Shown: piece by piece, positions 21,352-31,726 of the stretch
Numbering within the stretch: the stretch's first letter is position 1
Layout of the letters: the number at the start of each line of letters is the position of its first letter
Assembly (NCBI GenBank): GCA_964035575.1
Contig: OZ037855.1
Location: forward strand, 806,001 to 870,000
Length of the DNA stretch: 64,000 nucleotides
Direction of reading: 5' to 3'
From: Rhynchopus sp. YZ270_cl-10
Lineage: Eukaryota; Euglenozoa; Diplonemea; Diplonemida; Diplonemidae
The notes under the pieces: generated by a model
Told to the model about the DNA's origin: nothing
Databases searched by the model: none
Seen by the model: the letters and a program-made list of their open reading frames with translations, nothing else
Made by a program: the position numbers and the translations under genes

Positions 21352-21837
21352 CGCAAGATGACCACGCGTTCGTTGCAAAGGATTCAACGTGGGAAAAAAC
21401 AGAAAAGATAGTGAACAGATAGGATGTGTATGTAATATATGGTTTACTGGACGTGGTATTGTTGTCGTCAAAACATTTCAAAAAAAAAAAAAAAAAAAAA
21501 AAAAAATACGTGGGATAGTCAGAGCTCGCGCTAAAGTCCATCCCTCATCCCGGGATTTTTGGGGGTTTTGGTAGGAACGTTTTTTTTTTTGCAGTACGGG
21601 GATTTCATTAAGAAACCAGAAGTTCTAATATTGTTGAGTAAGACCACCACATAGTGGGCTTGCATATACATGTGACCCCGCCGTGGAACGCAATTGGCTC
21701 GGAAAGTCAAAAGAAAGAGGAGAAAAAAGAAAAGGAAAAAAAAAAAAAAAAAGTTGGTTACCGTGCGCCTGCGGCGCTGCCTGTTCCCTTCCAGTTTCTA
21801 CAGGCAAACACTTGCCCCCTTTACCTTACACTGACGG
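21352..21837. other. 5' side of the EGF-like gene
   Basis: Minus-strand upstream sequence of the giant gene. It contains a 27-base A run on the plus strand (T run on the coding strand) at 21480-21506. A possible acceptor, CACGTCCAG, lies about 100 bases before the ATG. Nothing else is recognised. Confidence 0.4.
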
Positions 21838-22300
21838 GTTTTGACCAAAACCAAGAACTTGTCCATTTCGGCAAATTGACCCCACCACAGAACGGACGAA
21901 TTCCGGAAATGCAAATGCCGGTGTTTTCGCGCATTTTCATGTTGCAAGACGTCAGGATCAGGGAGAGAAAATCTGGTTGTGGGATTTACATTGGCCCTCT
22001 TTACCCACATGGATTTTGACCAAAACCAAAAAAATGGCCATTTCGGCAAAGTGACCCCACCACAGCGCGGACGGATTCCGGAAATTCCAATCGCGGTATG
22101 TTTTGGGGCTGAAAACCCACTGATTTTCAGGAGAAAAATTGCTTCCAAATCTCGGAATTTTCCGAATTTTCCTGAAAATGACCCTTGTTTACGAGTATGG
22201 GTTCATATTTTGCGAAAATTTAAGTCACTAAAATTTTGTCCATTTTTCCGTATATACCCCACCACAAGCCGGGATTGGCCCGGAAATGCCACAAAACGGG
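21838..22300. repeat. 170-200 bp tandem repeat, inverted relative to 6.6-7.0 kb
   Basis: Reverse-oriented cores (AAATTGACCCCACCACAG then GGACGAATTCCGGAAATG) occur at 21870-21910, 22046-22086 and, degenerate, 22255-22292. ACCAAAACCAAGAACTTG and related pieces lie between them. It is the same family as at 6590-7035, here on the other strand. Confidence 0.7.
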
Positions 22301-22699
22301 GTTTCCGGGCCTCCCCAGCTAACCTTTTCAAGGAACGTTTTTCCGTACCCGAAATCCATTTTTTCCCCATTTTTCCCCATAATTAGCGCGACCACTGGGG
22401 ATAGTGGGCCCCCTATGCGCAGGTTGCAGTTGTCTCTGCCAACGCCCCACAGTCACCACCGGAGCTGAGGTCAATTGAGGACAGACCAAAGCGTTCTCTT
22501 AGAATGGTTTTGTGCTGCTTTTGGCTGCCTCGAATGAGGTGAGCCCGAAGGCTGTGGCAAGGATGTATACATCAACCTAGGGTGACACTTAGCTCGTGCG
22601 CCATGCTGTCTGAGAACAGGGAGAATGTGTACAGCACCGTCTGACCCTGCTGGTGAAACAAACCTGGAAACATACCCAATAATAACCCTGTGCCTCTGC

Positions 22700-23005
22700 T
22701 CAGACGCAGAGGCCTGACCACGCTTTTGGCATTGAGTAATGCAATACACCAAGTGTGTGCAGTAGCCTCCCAGTACAGGCCAGGTTCATTTTAGGGTTCG
22801 CATATTTCAAGTCAAAGAAACCCTCGAAAGTGTTAGTGCAACGAAGGACATGGCCTGGAACACTCCAGGTGGGGTCCTCACTGAGCCACTCATATGGTGC
22901 AAGCACCTGGCATAGTATCATGGACCACCACCCACGGATGCTATCCCAAGAAGCAAATTTGAAGCATGAATGCAGTGCGCACACACGCCTTAGAACGGGA
23001 TGCAC
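22700..23005 (-). pseudogene. coding-like fragment, possibly from a DNA transposase
   Basis: About 100 codons on the minus strand have protein-like composition, for example YEWLSEDPTW and RCTNTFEGFFDLKYANPKM. The RCTNTFEGFF stretch recalls the C-terminal (S/T)-N-x-(I/V/M)-E-x-F-F motif of some DNA transposases, but the match is short. Frames above and below are broken up, and a plausible continuation lies in another frame after 22,700. I see no start codon with a good acceptor. It could equally be an exon of an unrecognised gene. Confidence 0.25.
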
Positions 23006-23814
23006 GGGAAGAAAAAAACAGAATCAAGGCCACCTCGCTTGCAAAATGCTACAATAGCGAACGTCTGATGATTACCCCTACCCCCAACATACGGCATTGC
23101 ACAGAATCGCAGTACATGCTGGAGAATGTGCCACACTGAACAGCTCAATAAGTTGCTGCTGCTTCCGTAGACGCGGCGGGTGACATGCAAGAGCAGCATC
23201 GCTCCGCGGTACCTTCGCACGTCGCCACATTCGTCGTAGAGGCAACATGCTCATGTGCATCACAGGTGCATAGCGGGCAATGAGTGCGACAAAAAGAAGA
23301 GCCACGTGGCGAACGCATCAAGAAGCTGCAAAGGAGTGCTGCACCCTGGCTGGAGGCAGGTGTGCGCAAGCTGCAGGGACGAAGACACCACGCATGCTGC
23401 GCTCTGACGCTTTAGTGACCTCGAGGGAGAACAGTGTAGCAGCCACCACCACCAGGGTGCATGACCGTTGCACACAAGAGCAAGAAACATATGAATGTGG
23501 CCCAGGCCAAAGAAAGGCGCGTCTTTTTCTTTAGGTGCCGCCGCCATTCATGTCCCATGTGTTCACCCTGCGGATACACCGGCAATGCATATCCGCGACC
23601 CCCTCCCCAGGCCCTCCTAGCCCAGCCCCATCCTCACCCAGAGCTCTGAAACACTGAAACCACGAAGCAAAACAACCGCACTCTCAGCGGCACAACCCCA
23701 TATCCACAGAACACCTCACCAACCTCTGTACTGAGGAGGTCCGTTCTCGACACTCGCCAATCTGTTTCCTAATAGTCACCCCAGCCCATACCCGCAGAGA
23801 GCCTCCTGCAGGCA
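23006..23814. other. spacer, no gene supported
   Basis: Mixed-composition sequence turning C-rich after about 23,540. Several minus-strand frames of 70-95 codons overlap here, but none has a consistent start, acceptor or protein-like pattern. Confidence 0.35.
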
Positions 23815-25085
23815 CCAAGACACAATCCTTACTCATCACACCCAAGCGAGTATCACCTTAACCTTCGCTGTCAGCAACAGGGCAGAACAGAACCATTGCG
23901 ATGCCATCCACATACGCTTCCTCCCCAATCGCCCTTCTCCCAGCCTCTCACGCTCACCCTTTCATATGCCCAACACAACAACCAAGCCCATACCTGATAC
24001 CCAAACATGCAAGAAACAACAAGCAGTGTGCTGAGGTACCAACGGGGTGTCGATCCTACCCCACCCACCCACCCACCCACTACAACAGCGCATTGTACCA
24101 AACATACAAAACCATACACGGCACAGAGCGATGTGTCCGTGGTGCAGTGTCGCGAGCACACCTACCGCCTCACACAAGGCGCAATGCAGGTGATGCCATG
24201 CCATGCCATGCCGCACCCACGGGAAAGTGCGATACCTCAAAAACAAAATACAAAAACAAAATCGCAGGCCAGTGCAGATGCCTGCAAGGCTCACCACAAG
24301 GAGGGTGATGGCCTCCAGGCGGCTATGTATTTCTGCACCGAGTACAGAAAAACACACTGGCGCTTGCGGTGCGAGCTTGATAACGAACCCTGCAGCACTA
24401 TTGACAATCAACTGTGCCACGAGCAGCAGGTGCGACACCCAACTCCTTTGCCACCACAGAAAGGATGCCTCGGGGTCGTCTACCTTTACCCCCAACCCCA
24501 ACGGGCATTATTCCGTGCAGGAATTACCCATACCTTATACCAAACACACAGCTCTGACACCAACACCCTTGCCTATAGAGGCACATCTGATCACAGAATG
24601 AACAGGAAAGGGGAAGGCGCAGAGGGCACAGAGGGCATGAGGGCGTGCAGACAACAAACATCAGGGTTTTTTAAAAGGCACCACCTAGGTTCACACCCCT
24701 TGGGCACTTGGGGCAGCACACTTTCCCCATTTTCTCGTACATCCCAAGACATGATCCTCAGCCATCACACCAAACGAGCATAGCCTTCGCTGTCCACAAC
24801 AGGGCAGGCATGCTATGTGCCGTGTCCTCCCATACACCACCTCCCGCCCCAACCCCACCTTCCGTATGCACTCTCTCAAATGCCCAACACAACAGCCAGC
24901 CCACCCGACGTGCCCAAACATGCAAGAAACAACAAGCGGTGCGCCGAGGCACCTGCCGCGTTCAGGCTCCGGTCCTACCCCACCCTACCTAGCACAGCTC
25001 TGAAGCCGACACCCTTGCCTTAGAGGCACATCTGATCACAGAATGAACAGGAAAGGAGGAGGGCGTACAGGGCGTGCAGGCATAG
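23815..25085. repeat. C-rich internal duplication with a ~460 bp difference
   Basis: The sequence 23815-24075 (ACCTTCGCTGTCAGCAACAGGGCA; CCCAAACATGCAAGAAACAA) returns, diverged, at 24742-24990. The sequence 24545-24625 (CTCTGACACC...CACATCTGATCACAGAATG) returns at 24998-25060. The first copy therefore carries about 460 bp (24076-24540) that the second lacks. That extra piece encodes, on the minus strand, a hydrophobic stretch (HLLLVAQLIVNSAAGFVIKL) ending near a GTGAGC. The piece may be an insertion, or the second copy may have lost it. Confidence 0.55.
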
Positions 25086-25433
25086 TACAGATACGCCAAC
25101 GAATCGACAACAAGCTCTCGAGATGTCCATCATACACAACCCCACCCCTTTTGGACACTTCACAGCCCCTCCCAGACCCGCACACCCAGTCCTGTAGACG
25201 TAGGCTGCATCTTCTCCCCTTGGCTCTGCACCCGAAGCAGCAATACCTACCTCTCTACCTCTCTACCTCACGACCAGATCCAAACCACGCACCCCCATCC
25301 ATATTATCATAGAACTATAGAAAATAGCACCCCCGCTTTTTTGTCATATTATTCTTAAAACGGTCCGCTCGAAAGAGCGAATATATAGAAAAGGTGAGAC
25401 CAAAGTTGCTGAGTTGATCACTTGGTCACTTGG
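25086..25433. other. 3' flank of the HECT gene
   Basis: C-rich sequence grading to A/T-rich sequence just 3' of the HECT stop. No gene or clear signal is seen. A short direct repeat, CACTTGGTCACTTGGTCACT, lies at 25420-25439 across the stop codon. Confidence 0.4.
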
Positions 25434-28400
25434 TCACTGTATTGCGTCATCTTCGATTTGAGGGGCGAGTTTAAGTGAGGCGAAGGCGACCTGGAGTGCG
25501 TCGTTGAGGAGCGATACGGAGGCAAACTCAGGGATGGAGAGTTGGTAGAAGCAGGTGTGTGAGAAGAGCCGTTCTGAGCGGAAGATGCCAATCTTCTTTG
25601 CAAGCCCTGTCAGCGGGAGGGACGTCAGCCCGGTGCAGAGTCTCAGGAACAAACGCAGCTCTGCGGACGACAGCATCCGCAGCAGCGAGCATAGGTAGTA
25701 CGGCGTGCTGTCCGCACCTCCCCAGTTGCGGAACTCAACCGACCCGAGCACAGCCTCGCCTGTCAGCACGTCATCGCCACAGAGAATACCGGTCACCTCT
25801 GCGCACGATATATTCGCAAACAGCGTGCGCCCCAGCTCCACCGTCCGAAACGCTCCCCTCACCGCCTGCAGCTGTGCCCACCTGCACGCGAAGAGCTTTT
25901 CATAGCAGAACCACCGTACATAATGTGCAAACGTTGCCTCGCACGTCACCTTCACATCCTCACCATGCCCGGGCAGCACATTCCCCACATACACCCCGCA
26001 AGGTAGATACAACGACAACGAGTCCAGATAGTGCCCTATCCCTTCAGCATCTACTCCAGCACGACGCTTTGTGCGCAAAGTGCTGTACACGCTTTTTATG
26101 TGTGCGGCAACTTCTTGGTCGGAGAGGGCCAGCTCGATGAGCCACTCCTCTGTTGTGTGTGGCAGGCGGTCCATGCAAGGGCTGGGTGTGGTGTTGGGTG
26201 TGGTGTTGGGGGTCTGGAAGACAGCGAAGGCAGAGTGCAGAGCGGCGTCGTCACTGAGAAGCAGTTTGAAGAAGAAGGGCGGGAGGGTCATTGTCAGCGG
26301 ACGGCGGTCGAGTAGACACTTTGCGAGAAGTTTTCCGAATGCGGAATGTGACTGCAAACACGATCCAGGGGTTGGCAGCACCACAGGGCCCACTTCAGAG
26401 ACCTCTGAGAGGAAGAGACCTGCAGAAGGCTCAAAAAACGACTTCACAAGCTCGGTGCAGAAGTCGTTCGCCAGTCCACCATAGTCAACTGCCTGCTCAC
26501 CCACAAACGTCACATTCAGTGGAGACACCAAATCTGCAAACCCCATAGCATTGAACGCTGTGACGCTCTCCTTCAGGATGTTGCCCCGCTTCACCACAAT
26601 GTAGTACTCCAGTCTGTCCCGTATCAGCTCGTCGAGATAGCTGTGTACAGTTTCAACACGCTTCTGCGATGTAAGAACCATCTTGTTGCTCGCAAGCCAC
26701 GTGCTTTCCTGCCGCCATAAACAATTCTTTGCCAGAATCTGGACCGTATCAAGCGGCTTTGCAACCAACTGCTCCATCAACGGGGCAAGCATCCACTGCA
26801 ACAAATGAAACGCAGGGTTCGCAAACTGCCTACCCCCTCCGGTCACTTCCTTCACAATCATACGGAGGATGAGCCCCACGGAGACCAGATCCGTCTTCCT
26901 GCTTGGCGGCACCATCTTTGCGCTGGCCTGACATCCTTTGTACTCTTCCGGCAGGTACTGCGACGTGGACAATGGGAGACTGCGTTTCTGGATATAGCAC
27001 GAAGCGTCTTCTGTCTCGATGTTGGAGAAGTAGAACCAGCCCTCAGGGGAGAAGACGACCGGTCCTGGTGGGTCGTCGTCTGTGTCGTCCTCGCTTTCAG
27101 CATCACTGGGTAGGGAATGATCGTCAGCATCACCAAAATCGCGCAACGAATTGAACAGGATGCAGTCCGGGTGCACTGATGCAAAGAAACTGCCGCGCTC
27201 CGAAAAGCGGTGAATCGTTGCTACCATCTTCCTCGTGAAGTTTTGCAACACCTGCGCGGGCAGGAGTTGCGCCAAAGTACGCGGCTCTGGTCCAGCCACC
27301 TCCGGCTCGTTCTGGTCCGCACCTCCTGCCCCCGTCTCCTCTGTCGCCGCCTTGCGCCTCTCCTGCACATCCTCCCACTCCCTCCGCAGATTTGCCTTTA
27401 CCTCCAAGAACCCAGTCAAACTCCACTGCCTCGTCTCATACAACAGAAGCACGCGGTCTTCGGTGACAACAATCTTCTTCACCCCAACACGACCCGTTCT
27501 GTCGTCACGCTGTCGCCCCAACCCTTGCTCCTGAAGGATTGTCAACAAAACTGGGTCGGTCCGTTCAAACTCCGAGAATATATATTCCCTTGAGCTCCCT
27601 GTGTGGACCAGACTGTCGGCCGAGGGTGATTTGCGGGAGAGCTTTCGCTTGACCTGTTGGGTTCTATAGACTAGCCGTCTGTGAGGCGCGATGCTCGGGT
27701 CACGGGCACATGGTGTCACACTCACGACCAATGTTGACCCCGTCGTCTGCAGGGCACCTTCCTCCCCCCAGACACCGGTCATGTGGAAAACCATTGGTGT
27801 GGTTCGTTGAATGCGCTTCAAGAGGGTGTCCAGCTCTTCAGGTTCGGAGGGGTCAGTCTCGACCATTGGGGTTGGGGTCACAGATGGCGTCGTGGAGCGG
27901 CAGGTAGGGGATGCACGGCGCAGGCTTTCTGCAGAGAGGGGACGTGTGTGGAGGACGTTGCTGCTGCTGCTGGCCTTGCCTGCAACAGGAAGCTTTGTCT
28001 CTAAAAACCCTCTGGGTTCCCCTCCTCCCCCTTCACCTCCACCTCCACCTCCCCCCTCCGGCATGGAGGCAGGGACCCGCACCGCAACAGGCGCAGTGCA
28101 AGGCCTTCCCGCAAACATCTCTAACATTTTGTTGTACTTCCCATCCAGCTCGGGTTCGGGAAGACACACCCCGCCCCACTTGGGGGTCTCCTTGGCTGTC
28201 TCCTTGGCGTAGCGTGGCGGTGGGGGGCGGGTGCCCTCCTCTGGGGGTGGTGGTGCAGGGACCAGGGAGGGTGCTGTGCAGGGTCGTCCTGGGGCGCTGG
28301 AGGCCTCGCCTGTGTAGCTGCTGATGTTGACGATGTGTTTGCGTGCGAAGGGGCGGGTCGTAGGGGCATGCACGATGCTGCTGCCGTGCTCGTCGATGGA

Positions 28401-29054
28401 GTGCAACGATGGCACCAGTGGAGCTTCCGCCCGTACAGCAGACCTTCCTTTCAATCTCTGTCGCAAAGCAGCGCTCGAAGGCAGCGACGACACACACGGC
28501 TGTGCCAACCACTTCATCGCCTCAGAATCCTCCCCCAAAAGAGAGTGCGCCACAGCGATGTTATGAATGAGCGGCGGGACAAAGCTCTTGTTGGCGTTCT
28601 TTGCATGCCGTACAGCACGTTTGTACTCGAGACATGCCTTGCGGTATGCCTTCTGCTGGATGTGGATACCGCCGATCTCACTGTGCACCACTGCGGCCAG
28701 ACGTGGGTCGTGGCCTGTCACATCCATGCTGGTCACAATGCTGCTGTACTCACCCAAGGCATCCTCAATCGCACCTCCCGCAAGATATTCCTTTGCACGG
28801 CTAACACGGTGCCAATACTCCTTAGTGTCGCCCACCTTCACAACGGCAGAAGACGACGACGACGTGAAGAACGGATTCGTATGGACATCGGAGGGTGTGC
28901 TGTGTTCAGTCAGGCCCCGTTCATGATGGTACTCATGTTGCTGGCCCAGCTGTGCCTGCCCCTTACGCGGTATGAACCCACCAAGCAACTGTCTCGGGCG
29001 GTGCACAGCCGCGCTGCTGGGTTTGTTACGCCATGCTCTGTTGCTTTGGGTCAT
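25434..29054 (-). CDS. HECT-type E3 ubiquitin ligase with TPR-like and kinase-like regions, 1206 aa
   Basis: The C-terminal ~400 residues are a HECT domain. The N-lobe shows VTFVGEQAVDYGGLANDFC (about 848-866) and FGKLLAKCLLDRRPL. The C-lobe ends with HTCFYQLSIPEF, with the catalytic Cys at about 1168 and a short acidic tail. It should take ubiquitin from an E2 and pass it to substrates. Residues 80-185 look like TPR helices. Residues 190-480 are low in complexity and hold RPCTAP twice and a Gly run (about 334-345). Residues 485-785 resemble a protein kinase fold that has lost its catalytic marks. SVHPDCILFN sits where HRDIKPxNIL is expected, YFSNIET where DFG is expected, then PEEY and SRKTDLVSVGLILRM. 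The start MTQSNRAW follows an acceptor-like CACCTGACAG on the coding strand. There is no intron. Confidence 0.88.
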   Translation of the reverse strand: MTQSNRAWRNKPSSAAVHRPRQLLGGFIPRKGQAQLGQQHEYHHERGLTEHSTPSDVHTNPFFTSSSSSAVVKVGDTKEYWHRVSRAKEYLAGGAIEDALGEYSSIVTSMDVTGHDPRLAAVVHSEIGGIHIQQKAYRKACLEYKRAVRHAKNANKSFVPPLIHNIAVAHSLLGEDSEAMKWLAQPCVSSLPSSAALRQRLKGRSAVRAEAPLVPSLHSIDEHGSSIVHAPTTRPFARKHIVNISSYTGEASSAPGRPCTAPSLVPAPPPPEEGTRPPPPRYAKETAKETPKWGGVCLPEPELDGKYNKMLEMFAGRPCTAPVAVRVPASMPEGGGGGGGEGGGGEPRGFLETKLPVAGKASSSSNVLHTRPLSAESLRRASPTCRSTTPSVTPTPMVETDPSEPEELDTLLKRIQRTTPMVFHMTGVWGEEGALQTTGSTLVVSVTPCARDPSIAPHRRLVYRTQQVKRKLSRKSPSADSLVHTGSSREYIFSEFERTDPVLLTILQEQGLGRQRDDRTGRVGVKKIVVTEDRVLLLYETRQWSLTGFLEVKANLRREWEDVQERRKAATEETGAGGADQNEPEVAGPEPRTLAQLLPAQVLQNFTRKMVATIHRFSERGSFFASVHPDCILFNSLRDFGDADDHSLPSDAESEDDTDDDPPGPVVFSPEGWFYFSNIETEDASCYIQKRSLPLSTSQYLPEEYKGCQASAKMVPPSRKTDLVSVGLILRMIVKEVTGGGRQFANPAFHLLQWMLAPLMEQLVAKPLDTVQILAKNCLWRQESTWLASNKMVLTSQKRVETVHSYLDELIRDRLEYYIVVKRGNILKESVTAFNAMGFADLVSPLNVTFVGEQAVDYGGLANDFCTELVKSFFEPSAGLFLSEVSEVGPVVLPTPGSCLQSHSAFGKLLAKCLLDRRPLTMTLPPFFFKLLLSDDAALHSAFAVFQTPNTTPNTTPSPCMDRLPHTTEEWLIELALSDQEVAAHIKSVYSTLRTKRRAGVDAEGIGHYLDSLSLYLPCGVYVGNVLPGHGEDVKVTCEATFAHYVRWFCYEKLFACRWAQLQAVRGAFRTVELGRTLFANISCAEVTGILCGDDVLTGEAVLGSVEFRNWGGADSTPYYLCSLLRMLSSAELRLFLRLCTGLTSLPLTGLAKKIGIFRSERLFSHTCFYQLSIPEFASVSLLNDALQVAFASLKLAPQIEDDAIQ

Positions 29055-30040
29055 GTATAAGGGGTAGGGGGGAAGCTGTCAGGTGGGTGTTGAGGGATAT
29101 GAATGGCAACCATCCAGAAATGAAACAAAATGGCCGAGTACAGACTCGATAGCTGCAGGTATAGGCGCTTTGCAGGTTCCCACCTCCCTCACTACACGAA
29201 CAAAAGAAAGGAGGGTGGGGGAAGGCATTTTTCCTGGCGATACTTTTGTTGCGTTTCCTGCAATTGAGATCAAACCCAATGTGGGCTTTCAGAGAAAAAA
29301 AGGATAGTTGACAGTGCAAATGCTTTACCGTACATCGGCGGACACAAGCATTGGTTCACCGTGGGTTATCGAACCGTAGAGAAGTCAAAAAGCTTCGTGT
29401 CCTGGCGGACAGCACGGGGCTCTACCATAGCCTAACAGGGGTGGCAAAAGAACCAAAAGAAAGAAATATTTTGGGAGACGAAAGTGCCTTGCTGCACACC
29501 CATCTTTGCTGCAACCGTTATCACATGGGGGAACAAGCAGGGGTTGGAACCCGACTTCTTCGTTGCCGAGGCGGTTGTTCAGGGATGATTCTGTCACCCC
29601 ATTTGGTATCGCAGGCTAAGGTACAGGAGAGGTCTTGCAAAGCAAAGATAGAATACCATTCGCATGTGGCTCCAGGCAGGTCACTCTTAGATAAAAAAAC
29701 AAAACAAAAAAACCACACACACAATTCCCAGAAGCCCGAGGACTACTTCCCCTTTACGTGACTCTGAAGGGACGTTCTCATCCCTCATTTTCGTTCTAAA
29801 AGCCACCATACTAGTTCGTTTGACAACACAGATTTTTTTGTGTCATTCTTTTTAGTACAGCTAAAAGGTCAAGGAAGTTCAAGGACACCTTTTTTTTGAA
29901 CCATTTTTTGCCTTTGTTATTCCTTTTAATCTTGGTTGCATTACAGACAACCAAGGACTCCACAGAACCTCTCTTTTCCTTCTCTCTCTCTTTGGGACTG
30001 GGAAACCCTCCCCCTCCTTCCCCCCTGCACACCCCCTGAA
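29055..30040. other. spacer between the oxidoreductase and HECT genes
   Basis: No gene is seen. The motif GTTGACAGTGCAAATGC (29306-29322) matches the short interspersed family, close to GTTGATAGTGCAAACGC at 12945. The rest is A/T-run spacer and the 3' flank of the GMC gene, with a pyrimidine stretch at 29,965-30,030. Confidence 0.4.
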
Positions 30041-31726
30041 TCATGCGTTGCTGGCAAGAATCATTTCTGCCGCCTTCTCTGCTATCATAATGACTGGGGA
30101 GCACGTATTTCCTGAAGTAATGTTTGGCATGATGGACGCGTCTACGACACGCACGTTGTCAGCACAGTGCAGCTTCAGGCTGCTGTCAACCACGTTGCGT
30201 GCATCCTTCTCTGGACCCATTCTGCACGTTGACACGGGGTGGAAGATGCTAGACGCCATGCGCCCCACAGACTCCAACACCTCTTCGTCTGTCTGCACAT
30301 CCACACCAGGCAGGAACTCCTTCGGCGCCAAACTCTGCATTGCTTGCGAGCCAACAATCTTCCGTGCCCACTGAATACCAAGCACCGCCTTCCTCCTATC
30401 CTCCTCTGTGCTCAAGTACCGCGGGTCGATGCACGGCGCAGTGTGGATCGACGATGACGTCAGATGAGTGCTCCCCGTCGACGTCGGACGCAGATTGCAC
30501 ACCGAGACGGTCAGCCCCGGGAAGTCATGGAGGTACCCCAGCTCGAGCCTCTCGCAGCTCAGTGGCTGCATGTGGAATTCTAGGTCTGGGGAAACTTCGT
30601 CTGGAGAAGAGTGTGCCATGGCTCCAAACTGGCTGGGCGCCATGGACAGTGGTCCGGACCCTTTGAGCGCATACTCAATACCCATCTTGGCCATTTGGAA
30701 GTAGCTCTGGCTGAGCTGGTTCATTGTGACGGTACCGTCCTTGAGACGGAAGACAGGACGGATCTGCAGGTGGTCATACATGCCCTCACCGACCCCACGC
30801 ACATCTCGCAGTGCCGCCACACCGTGCTCTGCGAGCACCTCCTTGCGGCCCACCCCACTCACCTCGAGGAGGTGAGGACTCCCGATGGCGCCTGCAGTGA
30901 GAATCACCTCTTTGCGTGCACGGACCTTACGCTGCACACCGTTCTGCGAGTACTGCACACTTTCGGCATAGAGCTTCGTGTTGTCCGAGAAGTTGATCTT
31001 TTCTGTTGTACAACGCGTCAACACCTTCAAATTGGACCTTTTTCTGACTGGGTGCAGAAACGCTGTTGCGCTGGAGACCCGCACACCTTTGGACTGGTTT
31101 ACTTGGAAATATCCACATCCTGGGACATCGCTGTGGTTGAAGTGCTCCTGTAGAGGGAGACCTGACTCTTCGCACGCTGCTTGGCATGTGTCAAGGACAT
31201 CCCATCTGACTCGCGGGGCGGAGACCGTCCATTCGCCACCTACACCATGGTCAGCGTCTTCGCCCTTGAAGTAATCCATGCTCTGCTTGAAGTACGGCAG
31301 CACGTCGTCCCATGCCCAGCCAGGGTTTTCGGAACCCCATTCGTCGTAATCGTGCTTGGTGCCACGCATGTAGATGGCCCCGTTGATGCTGCTGCAGCCA
31401 CCAAGTGTTTTGCCTCTTGGCATTGCAATGACGCGGTCGTTGAGTGTCGCCTGGGGGGTAGTGGAGAACTGCCAGTCGCTGCGTTTGTTCATCATTGTGA
31501 AGAGGTAGCCAACAGGAACCTTATACCACACCCAGTCGTCCTCACCCCCAGCCTCCAGCAGGACCACTTTGTTCTTTGGGTCTGCCGAGAGGCGGTTTGC
31601 GAGAACACATCCTGCAGTGCCACCACCGACCACCACGTAGTCACACTCTTCTACACCTGCGGAACAGTGCCGGCGGGACAGCGACAGCAAACCCTTCTGC
31701 ACTGCACCCCTCCTCATAACCAGCAT
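30041..31726 (-). CDS. GMC-family FAD oxidoreductase, choline dehydrogenase-like, 561 aa
   Basis: All family landmarks are present. The Rossmann FAD site is VVVGGGTAGCVLANRL with LLEAGG after it (about residues 30-60). GMC signature 1 is RGKTLGGCSSINGAIYMRG. Signature 2 is GAIGSPHLLEVSGVG. The active-site His lies in FHPVSTCRMG, and the last motif is SGNTCSPVIMIAEKAA. Members oxidise alcohols such as choline to aldehydes and pass electrons on. The length and motifs fit the choline/alcohol dehydrogenase branch, but the substrate cannot be read from sequence. The start chosen is MLVMRRGAVQ: it gives a basic, acid-free lead (RRGAVQKGLLSLSRR) like a mitochondrial presequence, and an acceptor-like CACACTCCAG lies 22 bases upstream. 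The open frame extends 42 codons further without support. The frame is intact. Confidence 0.93.
   Translation of the reverse strand: MLVMRRGAVQKGLLSLSRRHCSAGVEECDYVVVGGGTAGCVLANRLSADPKNKVVLLEAGGEDDWVWYKVPVGYLFTMMNKRSDWQFSTTPQATLNDRVIAMPRGKTLGGCSSINGAIYMRGTKHDYDEWGSENPGWAWDDVLPYFKQSMDYFKGEDADHGVGGEWTVSAPRVRWDVLDTCQAACEESGLPLQEHFNHSDVPGCGYFQVNQSKGVRVSSATAFLHPVRKRSNLKVLTRCTTEKINFSDNTKLYAESVQYSQNGVQRKVRARKEVILTAGAIGSPHLLEVSGVGRKEVLAEHGVAALRDVRGVGEGMYDHLQIRPVFRLKDGTVTMNQLSQSYFQMAKMGIEYALKGSGPLSMAPSQFGAMAHSSPDEVSPDLEFHMQPLSCERLELGYLHDFPGLTVSVCNLRPTSTGSTHLTSSSIHTAPCIDPRYLSTEEDRRKAVLGIQWARKIVGSQAMQSLAPKEFLPGVDVQTDEEVLESVGRMASSIFHPVSTCRMGPEKDARNVVDSSLKLHCADNVRVVDASIMPNITSGNTCSPVIMIAEKAAEMILASNA

Noticed and set aside
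14158-21411. Long plus-strand open frames (628-662 codons) opposite the EGF-like gene
   Set aside because: They arise because the minus-strand gene rarely uses codons whose complement is a stop, and they repeat with the same 285/297-bp periods. They show no signal peptide, domain or acceptor.
23962-24501. 179-codon minus-strand frame as a membrane protein gene
   Set aside because: Only a short stretch is hydrophobic in a protein-like way; the remainder follows the C-rich repeat and lacks start and acceptor support.
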